Origin: an uncultured Lachnospiraceae bacterium
Lineage (GTDB): Bacteria; Bacillota; Clostridia; Lachnospirales; Lachnospiraceae
Length of the DNA stretch: 13,544 nucleotides
NCBI GenBank assembly: GCA_949283905.1
Contig: CASDUB010000049.1
Location: forward strand, 1 to 13,544
Direction of reading: 5' to 3'
A model generated the notes under the pieces. It had not been told where the DNA came from and did not search any database. It worked only from the letters and a program-made list of their open reading frames with translations. Both the position numbers and the translations under genes were made by a program. Positions 7,901 to 13,413 of the stretch are shown one piece after another (within the stretch, counting starts at the first letter, position 1; each line of letters opens with the position of its first letter).

Positions 7901-9431
7901 TCTGCGTATCAACAATAGTTACGCTTCCCTTAGGATCAACAGCACCGTATCCTTCTCTCGGCTCACCCTCATCAGCCGTGAGAATCCATCTTCCGTCTGC
8001 GCTTACAGTGATCATGTCAGGCTGAACGCCTGTTTCATACGAAGTCAAAAGATTTCCCTCATAATCCATGACTGCGATCCGTCCGTGCGCCGTGTAATCC
8101 GACGACTGAAGAGCAGCTACAACAAGATTGTTTACAGTGTCCACTGCAATACTTGTCATATCGCCGTATGTAAAATCACTTATAAGATTTCTTACATCGA
8201 TAGTATCGGCAACAGACAGACTGCCGTCTGCATTTACATCGACTACATAAAGAAGTCCGTCCTGTCCGTTTACGACATAAGCTTTTCCGTTATCCGTATT
8301 ATACGAAACTATTTCGGCAACTCCGCCGTCAGCATTTGCAGTTCCAAGAGACACATCTCCTGTACGCGTAAGCTGTACTGCCGCGTTTTCTTCATAACCT
8401 GTATTTCTGAACGGCTCCGAAGGTTCAGGTGTCGGTTCCGGAGTAGGCGTTACATCTCCTCCGCCCGGATTATCCGAATCATTCATAGAAGAATTATGCG
8501 GACCTTCTTCATCGCTTACCGGATCCGAATAATCAACCACCTGTGAAGCATCGGCCGCGTTGTTGTCGGTATCCGCAAAGTTATTCCTGCGAACAGCTTT
8601 TTTCTTTGACTGATCAGGATTTACCGCCGTCTCAAAGACAGGCGGCATCTGCGCTGCTTCTTCATCATTTCCCTGTACCGCAAGCAGATCTACGTATCCT
8701 GCCGGACGGTTTTCATCTGTGACCGCTCCTGAAAATGTCTCTGTCAGATCTGTGTTTTCACTTAAAAGCACTACTGATATGCCTTTATTGTGAAGCTGAA
8801 CATCCCATTCCTGATCTCCGTCAGGCACCTGATAATCTGTTCCGTTTGCTGCAGCACATCTAACAAGATAATATCCGTTAGCCGGTATTGTTCCCGTAAG
8901 CTCAAGATAGCTCCATCCGTCTGTACTGCCGTTTCCGTCTTCACTTGCGCGGTATGCAAGTCTCCATCCTGTAAGATCAACATCTGCATTTGTCTGATTA
9001 TAAAGTTCTATAAAGCTGTGGCTTGCAGCTCCGTCATCACTGCCTCCGTAAACCTGGTTTACGACAACATGCGGAACACTTACATCATATGTTCCCTCCG
9101 CCGTATACGGCGTGCCCTCTTTTACCACAGCATTAAGCGTTACAGAATTATTTTCATCCTGTGATATCTGCTCTGTGTTTGAAACGCTCTCAGTTTCATT
9201 GTTTTCATTTGCCGACGACTGATTTATAATTTCGTTAGTCTCCTCATCAGTTGTCTCAGCTGTAATCCCATTGGTATTTTCCATTTCTGATATATCTTCC
9301 GTAAGATATTCAGATTCCTGTGAGATTTCATCTGCAAAAACGGGATATGACACTGCGGGCATTGCTGACGCAGTCATAGCCAATACTGAGATTGCCGCCA
9401 GAGTCTTTTTCCATTTTTCCTTCTTTCTCAT
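4980..9431 (-). CDS. Wall-anchored LTD / choice-of-anchor-I / 5'-nucleotidase fusion protein
   Basis: Complete 1483-aa secreted protein. Signal peptide 1-33 (cleavage near VFA|DE), acidic linker 35-115, lamin tail domain about 118-245, TPTPEPTPEP linker 328-340, a choice-of-anchor-I-type beta-propeller about 345-835 (EGDARE, MPDGIS, GLERIGG, APEGLAF), then an UshA-like 5'-nucleotidase. The metallophosphatase half shows TNDVH (868-872), GDAIQG (901-906), GNHEFDYG (933-940), GHLG (1048-1051) and DAHSHE (1077-1082). The C-terminal substrate domain shows NMGDFVADA (1186-1194), NGGGIRDSI (1207-1215) and QGDGFTMF (1328-1335). All expected metal-site motifs are present. An Asn/Gln linker (1385-1431), SVNTGD (1441-1446), a membrane segment and KKKR complete a wall-sorting tail. 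By family, it hydrolyses nucleotides, and possibly UDP-sugars or cyclic nucleotides, outside the cell. AAAGGAG 11 nt upstream supports the start. It has its own terminator. Confidence 0.93.
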   Translation of the reverse strand: MRKKEKWKKTLAAISVLAMTASAMPAVSYPVFADEISQESEYLTEDISEMENTNGITAETTDEETNEIINQSSANENNETESVSNTEQISQDENNSVTLNAVVKEGTPYTAEGTYDVSVPHVVVNQVYGGSDDGAASHSFIELYNQTNADVDLTGWRLAYRASEDGNGSTDGWSYLELTGTIPANGYYLVRCAAANGTDYQVPDGDQEWDVQLHNKGISVVLLSENTDLTETFSGAVTDENRPAGYVDLLAVQGNDEEAAQMPPVFETAVNPDQSKKKAVRRNNFADTDNNAADASQVVDYSDPVSDEEGPHNSSMNDSDNPGGGDVTPTPEPTPEPSEPFRNTGYEENAAVQLTRTGDVSLGTANADGGVAEIVSYNTDNGKAYVVNGQDGLLYVVDVNADGSLSVADTIDVRNLISDFTYGDMTSIAVDTVNNLVVAALQSSDYTAHGRIAVMDYEGNLLTSYETGVQPDMITVSADGRWILTADEGEPREGYGAVDPKGSVTIVDTQTGEVKIADFSGFDSASLAAQGILFNKVNGQILSAENDLEPEYIALNSEGTKAYVALQEANAIATLDIASATFTSISSLGFQDFGFESNAVDFIEDGKYEASTYPNTVGVRMPDGISTFEVGGVTYLVTANEGDAREWGDFSNEEKANIADVNGVIAEKVRVLDPNVTAGLTDGVNYVYGSRSFTIYNADTMQIVYDSGNEFESKTASYLASWFNCSNDDIDIDSRSPKKGVEPETTTVKEIDGRMYAFIGLERIGGIMVYDVTDPASASYVNYINTRDFSGEISGDVAPEGLAFVPTAYSESGSPVLLAACEVSGTVAAYTLSGSAVTPGAPYDPSQNDNTPVVPGADDASGAVVLYTNDVHCATDGYSAIAAYQAQLEADGYDVILADVGDAIQGELIGADSEGAAIVDIMNTAGYDFAIPGNHEFDYGMERFLAIAVGDSENAPEAQYEYLSSNFVDLKTGTTVLAPYEIVEMNGENVAFVGISTPETYTKSTPAYFQDENGNFIYSFMEDSFYETIQDAVDNAIAEGADRVIALGHLGMEGTTEGWKSSDVIANTTGIDAFIDAHSHETIAAGEYANKEGEMIPLTSTGTKFANFGVLTLNEDGTYSTQLIKPSDVNVNSSEEASAAYKAVQDKVDTYNEELAYYNEKIGTSEVELTINDAEGVRRIRNGETNMGDFVADAYRVMTGADIALVNGGGIRDSIAAGDVSRKDIMDVNPWNNEMCVIRATGQQILDALEHGARLNPEENGGFLQVSGLTYEIHNYLESPVITDSMEMFQSVDSAKERRVQNVMIGGKAIDPEAMYTVAGSFYTLQEQGDGFTMFEGAEILAHEELPVDSATLINYFTEELGGVISAEQYGNPLGDGRITVLAEAVQNPDDDQNDDQNNGQNDDQNNNQNNNGQNNDQQNGGQNNKPGTNNNGTDSGKGGSVNTGDNTDVYGIAVILAAAAAGAVFTGIYFYKKKRTDNSNVN
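4998..5114 (-). other. Encoded variant cell-wall sorting signal
   Basis: Residues about 1440-1478 of the 5'-nucleotidase protein have the sortase-substrate layout: SVNTGD, a hydrophobic helix of about 22 residues (1449-1472) and a KKKR positive tail near the C-terminus. The motif keeps TG but replaces the usual L and P of LPXTG with S and V. Anchoring by a dedicated sortase is plausible. Simple retention as a C-terminal membrane anchor is the alternative. Confidence 0.7.
5139..5279 (-). repeat. Low-complexity Asn/Gln/Asp-rich coding repeat
   Basis: Residues about 1385-1431 repeat short units such as DDQN, NNGQN and NNNQN. At DNA level this is an irregular run of CAG/AAC/GAT-type codons. It is a wall-spanning linker between the enzyme and the sorting signal. 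Length variation between strains would be expected from replication slippage. Confidence 0.8.
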
Positions 9432-9438
9432 CAGATCA

Positions 9439-9450
9439 GTAACTCCTTTC
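9439..9450 (-). promoter_or_regulatory. Ribosome binding site of the 5'-nucleotidase gene (shared 12-mer)
   Basis: GAAAGGAGTTAC on the minus strand, with the AAAGGAG core at 9443-9449, lies 11 nt before ATG at 9431. It is identical to the leader 12-mer at 4818-4829. It fixes the start at the signal peptide. Confidence 0.8.
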
Positions 9451-9489
9451 GATTCTTAAATGATAAAGTCTAAAAAAGAAAGTTCTTTC

Positions 9490-9512
9490 GGATCGTCGCA
9501 TATAATCGATCC
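9490..9512 (-). promoter_or_regulatory. Leader hairpin upstream of the 5'-nucleotidase gene
   Basis: GGATCG (9507-9512 on the minus strand) pairs perfectly with CGATCC (9490-9495) across an 11-nt loop. It is preceded by an A-run and followed about 8 nt later by a run of Ts, so the flanks could extend the stem. It would lie in the 5' untranslated region if the promoter at 9519-9527 is used. Function unknown; it is too weak and too far from the T-run to call a terminator. Confidence 0.35.
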
Positions 9513-9518
9513 TTTTTT

Positions 9519-9527
9519 ACTATATCA
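9519..9527 (-). promoter_or_regulatory. Candidate extended -10 promoter for the 5'-nucleotidase gene
   Basis: The minus strand reads TGATATAGT, which fits the extended -10 pattern TGnTATAAT with one mismatch. No good -35 lies 17 nt upstream (GGAAAA). The position gives a leader of roughly 80 nt before ATG at 9431. It is the best candidate in this gap, but unproven. Confidence 0.35.
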
Positions 9528-9578
9528 GATGAAATTAAAGGTTTTCCTCAAGAACTCGTATAGCTTTCGTCTGTGTTT

Positions 9579-9595
9579 TGTAAATTTATGGTAAA
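9579..9595 (-). promoter_or_regulatory. PhoP-box-like direct hexamer pair
   Basis: On the minus strand TTTACC (9590-9595) and TTTACA (9579-9584) are separated by 5 nt, giving the 11-bp spacing of PhoP boxes known from Bacillus (TT[AT]ACA-like). The pair lies upstream of a phosphohydrolase gene and about 50-70 nt before the candidate -10. Only two hexamers are seen, one is imperfect and the region is AT-rich, so a chance match is quite possible. Confidence 0.25.
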
Positions 9596-9609
9596 TCTAT
9601 TAATTTGTC

Positions 9610-9732
9610 CTCTGATTTGTAGTCCACTGTTTAGAATTACGCATATTATTTACAAATTCCTCATTTGATTCGTAATCCCAGTCTTCTGTTTACGTATATT
9701 TTTTTCAAATTTCTCATTTGATTCGTAGTTAC
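9610..9732. repeat. About 2.4 copies of a degenerate 53-nt direct repeat
   Basis: Three adjacent units begin at 9610, 9660 and 9713. Units 2 and 3 share a perfect 15-mer (CTCATTTGATTCGTA at 9660-9674 and 9713-9727), 53 nt apart. Units 1 and 2 share GATT-GTA, a TCC core and a right half ACGYATATT followed by CAAATT, also 53 nt apart. Unit 1 has a 3-nt deletion near its start. The block fills the gap between the MATE terminator and the 5'-nucleotidase promoter region. No function is known to me. Confidence 0.65.
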
Positions 9733-9737
9733 ATACT

Positions 9738-9792
9738 AAAAAACTCCCTTCCACGGCATGCTTTATCAGCTCATCCGTCCGGAAGGGAGTTT
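9738..9792 (-). terminator. Intrinsic terminator of the MATE gene
   Basis: A perfect 12-bp inverted repeat (arms 9741-9752 and 9781-9792, AAACTCCCTTCC) begins 17 nt after the MATE stop codon. An inner ACGG/CCGT helix (9753-9756 with 9775-9778) extends it. On the minus strand the stem runs into TTTTTT. This is a strong rho-independent terminator. Confidence 0.9.
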
Positions 9793-9808
9793 ATCTTGTA
9801 AAATATAT

Positions 9809-11215
9809 TTAGTTTTGTTTTTCTTTCATTCCGCGTTTAAGTCTCGGTACGATGACGATCAGCATAGTCACAAAGCTTGCCGTTCCTCCGATCAGATTTG
9901 AGATTGGCTCGGCGATAAATACGCCGTCCGTTCCCATCCCAAATAAATATGGAAGCATAAATGTAAGCGGTACGACGAGTATGACTTTTCTGAATATACT
10001 GAAAAATATGGCGAACTTCTTTTCTCCGAGGGCTTTAAATACCGCCTGTCCCGTATACTGAAGCGCCTGAAATACAAAGGCGAAAAAATAAAGATGTATG
10101 GGATTTAATGTCGCGTTCATAAGCGTATTATCAGACGTAAATATTCCGATAAAAAATCCCGGGAATTGTTCTATCAAAAACCACATCAGAAGCGTGTAGG
10201 CTATCGCTATACTTCCCATGATCATAATGGCCGAAAGAACGTTTTTATATTTTCTCGCGCCGTAATTATAGCTGATTACCGGTGACGCGCCCTCTGTTAT
10301 GGCCATCGCCGGAGTATCAAGTATCTGCCTTACAGAAGAAATTACCGTCATAACTGAAACATAGGTAAATCCTCCGGTGCTCATGAGCACGTTGTTGCAG
10401 CATATCGAAACGAGGGAATTTGTCGCCTGCATCGTAAACGGAGTAAGTCCAAGCCCTATTATATTTCCGGCCTGTGGCAGAAACGACGGCAGTTTGTTCT
10501 TTTCACCCGGTTCTATCATCCTTGAACTCTTAATACGGAATTCATTTTTTGAGCTCTTTAAAAATCCGATTACGAGAAGAAATGATATCACCTGGGATAT
10601 AACGGTTGCTATCGCTGCTCCCGCTATACCCATGCCGAAACCAAACATAAATAACGGATCGAGGGCGATATTTGCCGCCGCTCCCGCTATAACGGTGAGC
10701 ATTCCTGTAGTGGAATATCCCTGGGCGTTGATAAATGGATTAAGTCCTGTTCCGAGCATCGTAAATACCGTGCCGATCAGATATATCTGAAGATATGGCA
10801 TCGAATAGACGAGTTCCGCCTGCGTCGAACCAAACGCCAAAAGAAGCTGAGATGCGAATATCTCGCCGAAAACAGTTATTATAAGCGCTGCCATCAGCTC
10901 CAATCTGAAAACAGTATTTATAATCGCCGTCGCTTTAACTTTGTTTCCTCTTCCAAGCTCTATGGAAAACAGGGGCGAGCCGCCCATTCCGAACATATTT
11001 GTAAATCCTGTTATCAGAATTATTATAGGAAACGTAATTCCGATCGCTCCCAAAGCTTCCGTGCCGACATCGGGGATACGTCCTATATAAATCCTGTCCA
11101 CTATATTGTACAAAAGACTTGTTACCTGGGCTATTAACATAGGAAACGCCGTCTGCAATATATTTTTCCATACTTTTCCGTTTTCAAAATCTACTTTTTT
11201 CATGTGCCTGACCAT
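9809..11215 (-). CDS. MATE family multidrug/cation efflux transporter
   Basis: A 468-aa polytopic membrane protein with the length and twelve-helix hydrophobic pattern of MATE exporters of the MepA/DinF-like branch, which expel drugs or other cationic compounds using a Na+ or H+ gradient. Visible family features: YNIVDRIYIG (36-45) after the first helix, NPFINAQGYSTTGM (159-172), a following NIALDPLFMFG-GIAGAAIATVISQ segment (182-208), and the second-half counterpart EGASPVISYNYGARK (308-322). The substrate cannot be read from sequence. ATG at 11215 is given as the start. ATG at 11203 (MKKVDF) is an alternative, and neither has a good Shine-Dalgarno. The gene has its own promoter with an overlapping dyad (11248-11298), so it is probably repressible, and it ends at a strong terminator. 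It lies downstream of an ABC exporter operon. Confidence 0.93.
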   Translation of the reverse strand: MVRHMKKVDFENGKVWKNILQTAFPMLIAQVTSLLYNIVDRIYIGRIPDVGTEALGAIGITFPIIILITGFTNMFGMGGSPLFSIELGRGNKVKATAIINTVFRLELMAALIITVFGEIFASQLLLAFGSTQAELVYSMPYLQIYLIGTVFTMLGTGLNPFINAQGYSTTGMLTVIAGAAANIALDPLFMFGFGMGIAGAAIATVISQVISFLLVIGFLKSSKNEFRIKSSRMIEPGEKNKLPSFLPQAGNIIGLGLTPFTMQATNSLVSICCNNVLMSTGGFTYVSVMTVISSVRQILDTPAMAITEGASPVISYNYGARKYKNVLSAIMIMGSIAIAYTLLMWFLIEQFPGFFIGIFTSDNTLMNATLNPIHLYFFAFVFQALQYTGQAVFKALGEKKFAIFFSIFRKVILVVPLTFMLPYLFGMGTDGVFIAEPISNLIGGTASFVTMLIVIVPRLKRGMKEKQN

Positions 11216-11247
11216 CTAAATATAAGTTTTTCGACAAATGAGACTTT

Positions 11248-11269
11248 ATATGAGTCCATTGACTCATAT
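11248..11269. promoter_or_regulatory. Perfect 9-bp inverted repeat: likely repressor operator of the MATE gene
   Basis: ATATGAGTC - CATT - GACTCATAT is a perfect palindrome with a 4-nt spacer. It begins one base downstream of the predicted -10, so it covers the transcription start. That is the classic place for a TetR- or MarR-type dimeric repressor to block RNA polymerase. The regulator itself is not in the window. Confidence 0.7.
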
Positions 11270-11270
11270 C

Positions 11271-11298
11271 ATTATAATACTCTGAAATTCAAAATCAA
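11271..11298 (-). promoter_or_regulatory. Sigma-A-type promoter of the MATE gene
   Basis: On the minus strand TTGATT (11293-11298), a 16-nt spacer and a consensus TATAAT (11271-11276) precede the MATE start by about 55 nt. Predicted transcription starts near 11264, inside the dyad at 11248-11269. Confidence 0.7.
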
Positions 11299-11345
11299 TA
11301 TCGCTTCAGGCACCGTGAACTATAATTCCCGTAAGATAATTAAGA

Positions 11346-11738
11346 TTATCCCTCAAACTCCGGTTTATATGTTTTTACTCCAAAGCAGAAATAGATAATG
11401 TGGAATATCCATACGCCGGCCAGAATTCCGCAGGGAACATATATCTGTTTAATAAACATCATGGTAAAACCGATAGACATCAATGCTGTCACCATAGTGA
11501 TGATACGTATTTTAGTCGTTTTTGTCATGCCTTTGCCTTTTACAAAACTTTCAAGATTGTTTTTGTAGATTTTTGTATTTATAAACCAGTTATGTAACTT
11601 TTCCGAACTCTTCGCAAAACTTATGGAAGCTAAAAGCAGAAACGGAAAAGCCGGAAGCATCGGCATAACTGCCCCCACAGCGCCCAGCGCTAATCCTATA
11701 CATCCTAAAATGATCCAAAATATTTTCTTAAGCTTCAT
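11346..11738 (-). CDS. DUF454 (YbaN-like) inner membrane protein
   Basis: A 130-aa protein of the usual DUF454 length. The hallmark stretch is at residues 22-58: GAVMPMLPAFPFLLLA followed by SFAKSSEKLHNWF. Hydrophobic segments lie at about 6-40, 78-97 and 101-120, with a short basic loop (67-77) between. The family has no settled biochemical function. The start at 11738 is chosen because a textbook AAAGGAGG sits 8 nt upstream. The frame could open at 11807, but the extra residues have no site and are not family-like. It overlaps the end of the ABC gene by 11 nt, so translation is coupled and it probably works with, or is co-expressed with, that exporter. No clear terminator follows. Confidence 0.88.
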   Translation of the reverse strand: MKLKKIFWIILGCIGLALGAVGAVMPMLPAFPFLLLASISFAKSSEKLHNWFINTKIYKNNLESFVKGKGMTKTTKIRIITMVTALMSIGFTMMFIKQIYVPCGILAGVWIFHIIYFCFGVKTYKPEFEG

Positions 11739-13413
11739 GCATCTTCCCTCCTTTGACACGGTAAATACGGTCGGCGATCGCCATTGTAGATTCGCGATGC
11801 GACACAAGTATAATGCTCTTTTGGTTTTTCTGTTCTTTCAGAGCTTTCAAAATGATGCCTTCGTTTATGCTGTCGACATTGCTGGTCGGCTCATCAAGCA
11901 GAATCAGTGAACTTCCGCGTAAAAATGCTCTCGCAAGTCCTATACGCTGTTTTTCACCTGCCGAAAGATTATCTCCAAGAGCCCCGACTTTCGTCTTATA
12001 TCCGTCGGGCAGCGTTTGAATAAACTCATGCACGGAAGCAAGCTTACATGCATTTTCAATCTCTTCTGTTGTCGCATCAGGTTTTGCTATCTTTAAGTTA
12101 TCTTCGATAGTTTCATCAAACAGATAAGTCACCTGGCTTACCATGGTAACATTGCTAAGCAGACTGTTTGTATTTATTCGGTCGATATCCGTTCCGTTAT
12201 AATTTATCTCTCCGCTCTTCTTTTCCCAGAATCTGAGCAGCAGTTTTAGAAATGTGGATTTTCCGCAGCCCGACTCTCCAACGATACCGATGATCTCGCC
12301 TTTTTTCGCGTTCATACATATATCTGATAATACTTCTGTTTTATCGTCATATGAAAAAGAAAGATCTTTAACATTCAATTCTTCGTATTCAATGTTTTCA
12401 CCGTTTTCTATAGGCATTACTGCCGGTTTTTCAGAAAGAAGATTCAGCACGCGGTCTCCCGCCGCAAATGTCTGAGTCAGATTACCCGGTAAGGCCGATA
12501 TCGCGATAACCGGTCCGAAGGATCCGAACGCTGCCGTTACGCCGATCACCATTTTGCCGACAGACAGATTATCTGACACTGTAAGCATTATCCCGATAGT
12601 AAGCACTGCTAAAATAAAAAGCGAAACGCAAAGTTCTGTCGCGGCGGAAGCTTTCGTGATCTCGTGTTTCATTTTTTTTGTTTCAGAAAGCAGAATATCG
12701 GAACGGCGGTTGACCTCTTCTTCACGCTCTTTTCCCGCATTGTTAAGCACGATATCTTTTATTCCTTTGATACTGTCAAGAAAGAAAGCATTGAAGGAAG
12801 AAAATTCCGCTCTGTATTTAACGCCTGACGCTTTCAATTTATCTGATGAAATAAGGGGCACAATAACGCCGATCGTCACATATCCGAACAGCGTTGCAAC
12901 TGCAAGAAACCAGCTTGAAATAAAACCGATAAATATAACAACGCACACTGATACGATTACCGCTATACATATCGGAGAAATCGTATGAGCGTAAAACACC
13001 TCCAGGGTTTCAATATCTGATGTGATCATCGCGATGATCGATCCCTTTTGTTTGCTCTCAAGCTTTGCGGGGCAAAGAATACGCATTGCCGAAAATATTT
13101 TGTCACGCAAAACCGCGAGAAGCCTGAAGGCTATATAGTGATTTGAATACTGTTCAAAATATCTCAGGACTCCCCTCAACGCACCGCAGCCTATCGCAAA
13201 AGCAGCGATAGCTCCATAGGAAAGGGCTATTGGCTCTCCTAAAACCTTTGCGATGCCTACAGCGCCAAAAAGCGTCACTCCTATAGCGCACATGAATCCA
13301 ACGGAGCCGTTGATAACGGCCAGGATCATGATATAAGCCAGCCTTCCCAGGATAAGTATCAGATTTGCCATGATCTTCGCTCCGCTTCTGCGAAGATTAT
13401 TATTCTTCATCAT
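11728..13413 (-). CDS. CydC-like ABC transporter, fused permease and ATP-binding domains
   Basis: A 561-aa half transporter. The transmembrane domain (about 15-310) contains EQYSNHYIAFRLLAVLRDK and TSDIETLEVFYAHTISP, which resemble the CydC/CydD-type exporter fold. The nucleotide-binding domain (about 345-561) has Walker A GESGCGKST (379-387), Q-loop Q427, signature LSAGEKQ (483-489, a variant of LSGGQ), Walker B LILLDEPT (503-510) and H-loop H539, so it should bind and hydrolyse ATP. The start ATG (13413) has AGGAGG 9 nt upstream, and its ATGA overlaps the stop of the preceding ABC gene. The codon immediately after is also ATG. The tight coupling to another ABC ATPase suggests a heterodimeric exporter. 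The substrate is unknown; CydDC-type thiol export is only one possibility, and no cytochrome bd genes are visible. Confidence 0.92.
   Translation of the reverse strand: MMKNNNLRRSGAKIMANLILILGRLAYIMILAVINGSVGFMCAIGVTLFGAVGIAKVLGEPIALSYGAIAAFAIGCGALRGVLRYFEQYSNHYIAFRLLAVLRDKIFSAMRILCPAKLESKQKGSIIAMITSDIETLEVFYAHTISPICIAVIVSVCVVIFIGFISSWFLAVATLFGYVTIGVIVPLISSDKLKASGVKYRAEFSSFNAFFLDSIKGIKDIVLNNAGKEREEEVNRRSDILLSETKKMKHEITKASAATELCVSLFILAVLTIGIMLTVSDNLSVGKMVIGVTAAFGSFGPVIAISALPGNLTQTFAAGDRVLNLLSEKPAVMPIENGENIEYEELNVKDLSFSYDDKTEVLSDICMNAKKGEIIGIVGESGCGKSTFLKLLLRFWEKKSGEINYNGTDIDRINTNSLLSNVTMVSQVTYLFDETIEDNLKIAKPDATTEEIENACKLASVHEFIQTLPDGYKTKVGALGDNLSAGEKQRIGLARAFLRGSSLILLDEPTSNVDSINEGIILKALKEQKNQKSIILVSHRESTMAIADRIYRVKGGKMHEA
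11747..11754 (-). promoter_or_regulatory. Ribosome binding site that fixes the DUF454 start
   Basis: AAAGGAGG on the minus strand, 8 nt before ATG at 11738, lies inside the last codons of the upstream ABC gene (encoding ...KGGK...). It decides the start over the longer open frame that begins at 11807. Confidence 0.85.

Noticed and set aside
8085..8546. Plus-strand open frame of 153 codons
   Set aside because: Antisense shadow of the propeller and LTD linker region. The translation is rich in Arg, Ile, Tyr and Cys with no recognisable domain and no ribosome site.
9610..9732. CRISPR array
   Set aside because: The repeats are contiguous and degenerate with no unique spacers, only about 2.4 copies are present, and no cas genes are seen.
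10377..10790. Plus-strand open frame of 137 codons
   Set aside because: It lies entirely opposite the MATE coding sequence, which has clear family motifs. It shows no domain of its own.
11335..11350. GATAAT-TAAG-ATTATC hairpin at the DUF454 stop codon as a terminator
   Set aside because: A 6-bp AT-only stem overlapping the stop codon, without a T-run, is too weak to terminate.
11739..11807. N-terminal extension of the DUF454 protein to an ATG at 11807
   Set aside because: The internal ATG at 11738 has a perfect ribosome site and gives the normal family length. The extension only repeats ABC coding sequence in another frame.
12554..12988. Plus-strand open frame of 144 codons
   Set aside because: Antisense to the membrane domain of the ABC gene. 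The Ser/Ile-rich translation looks like the complement of a membrane protein.
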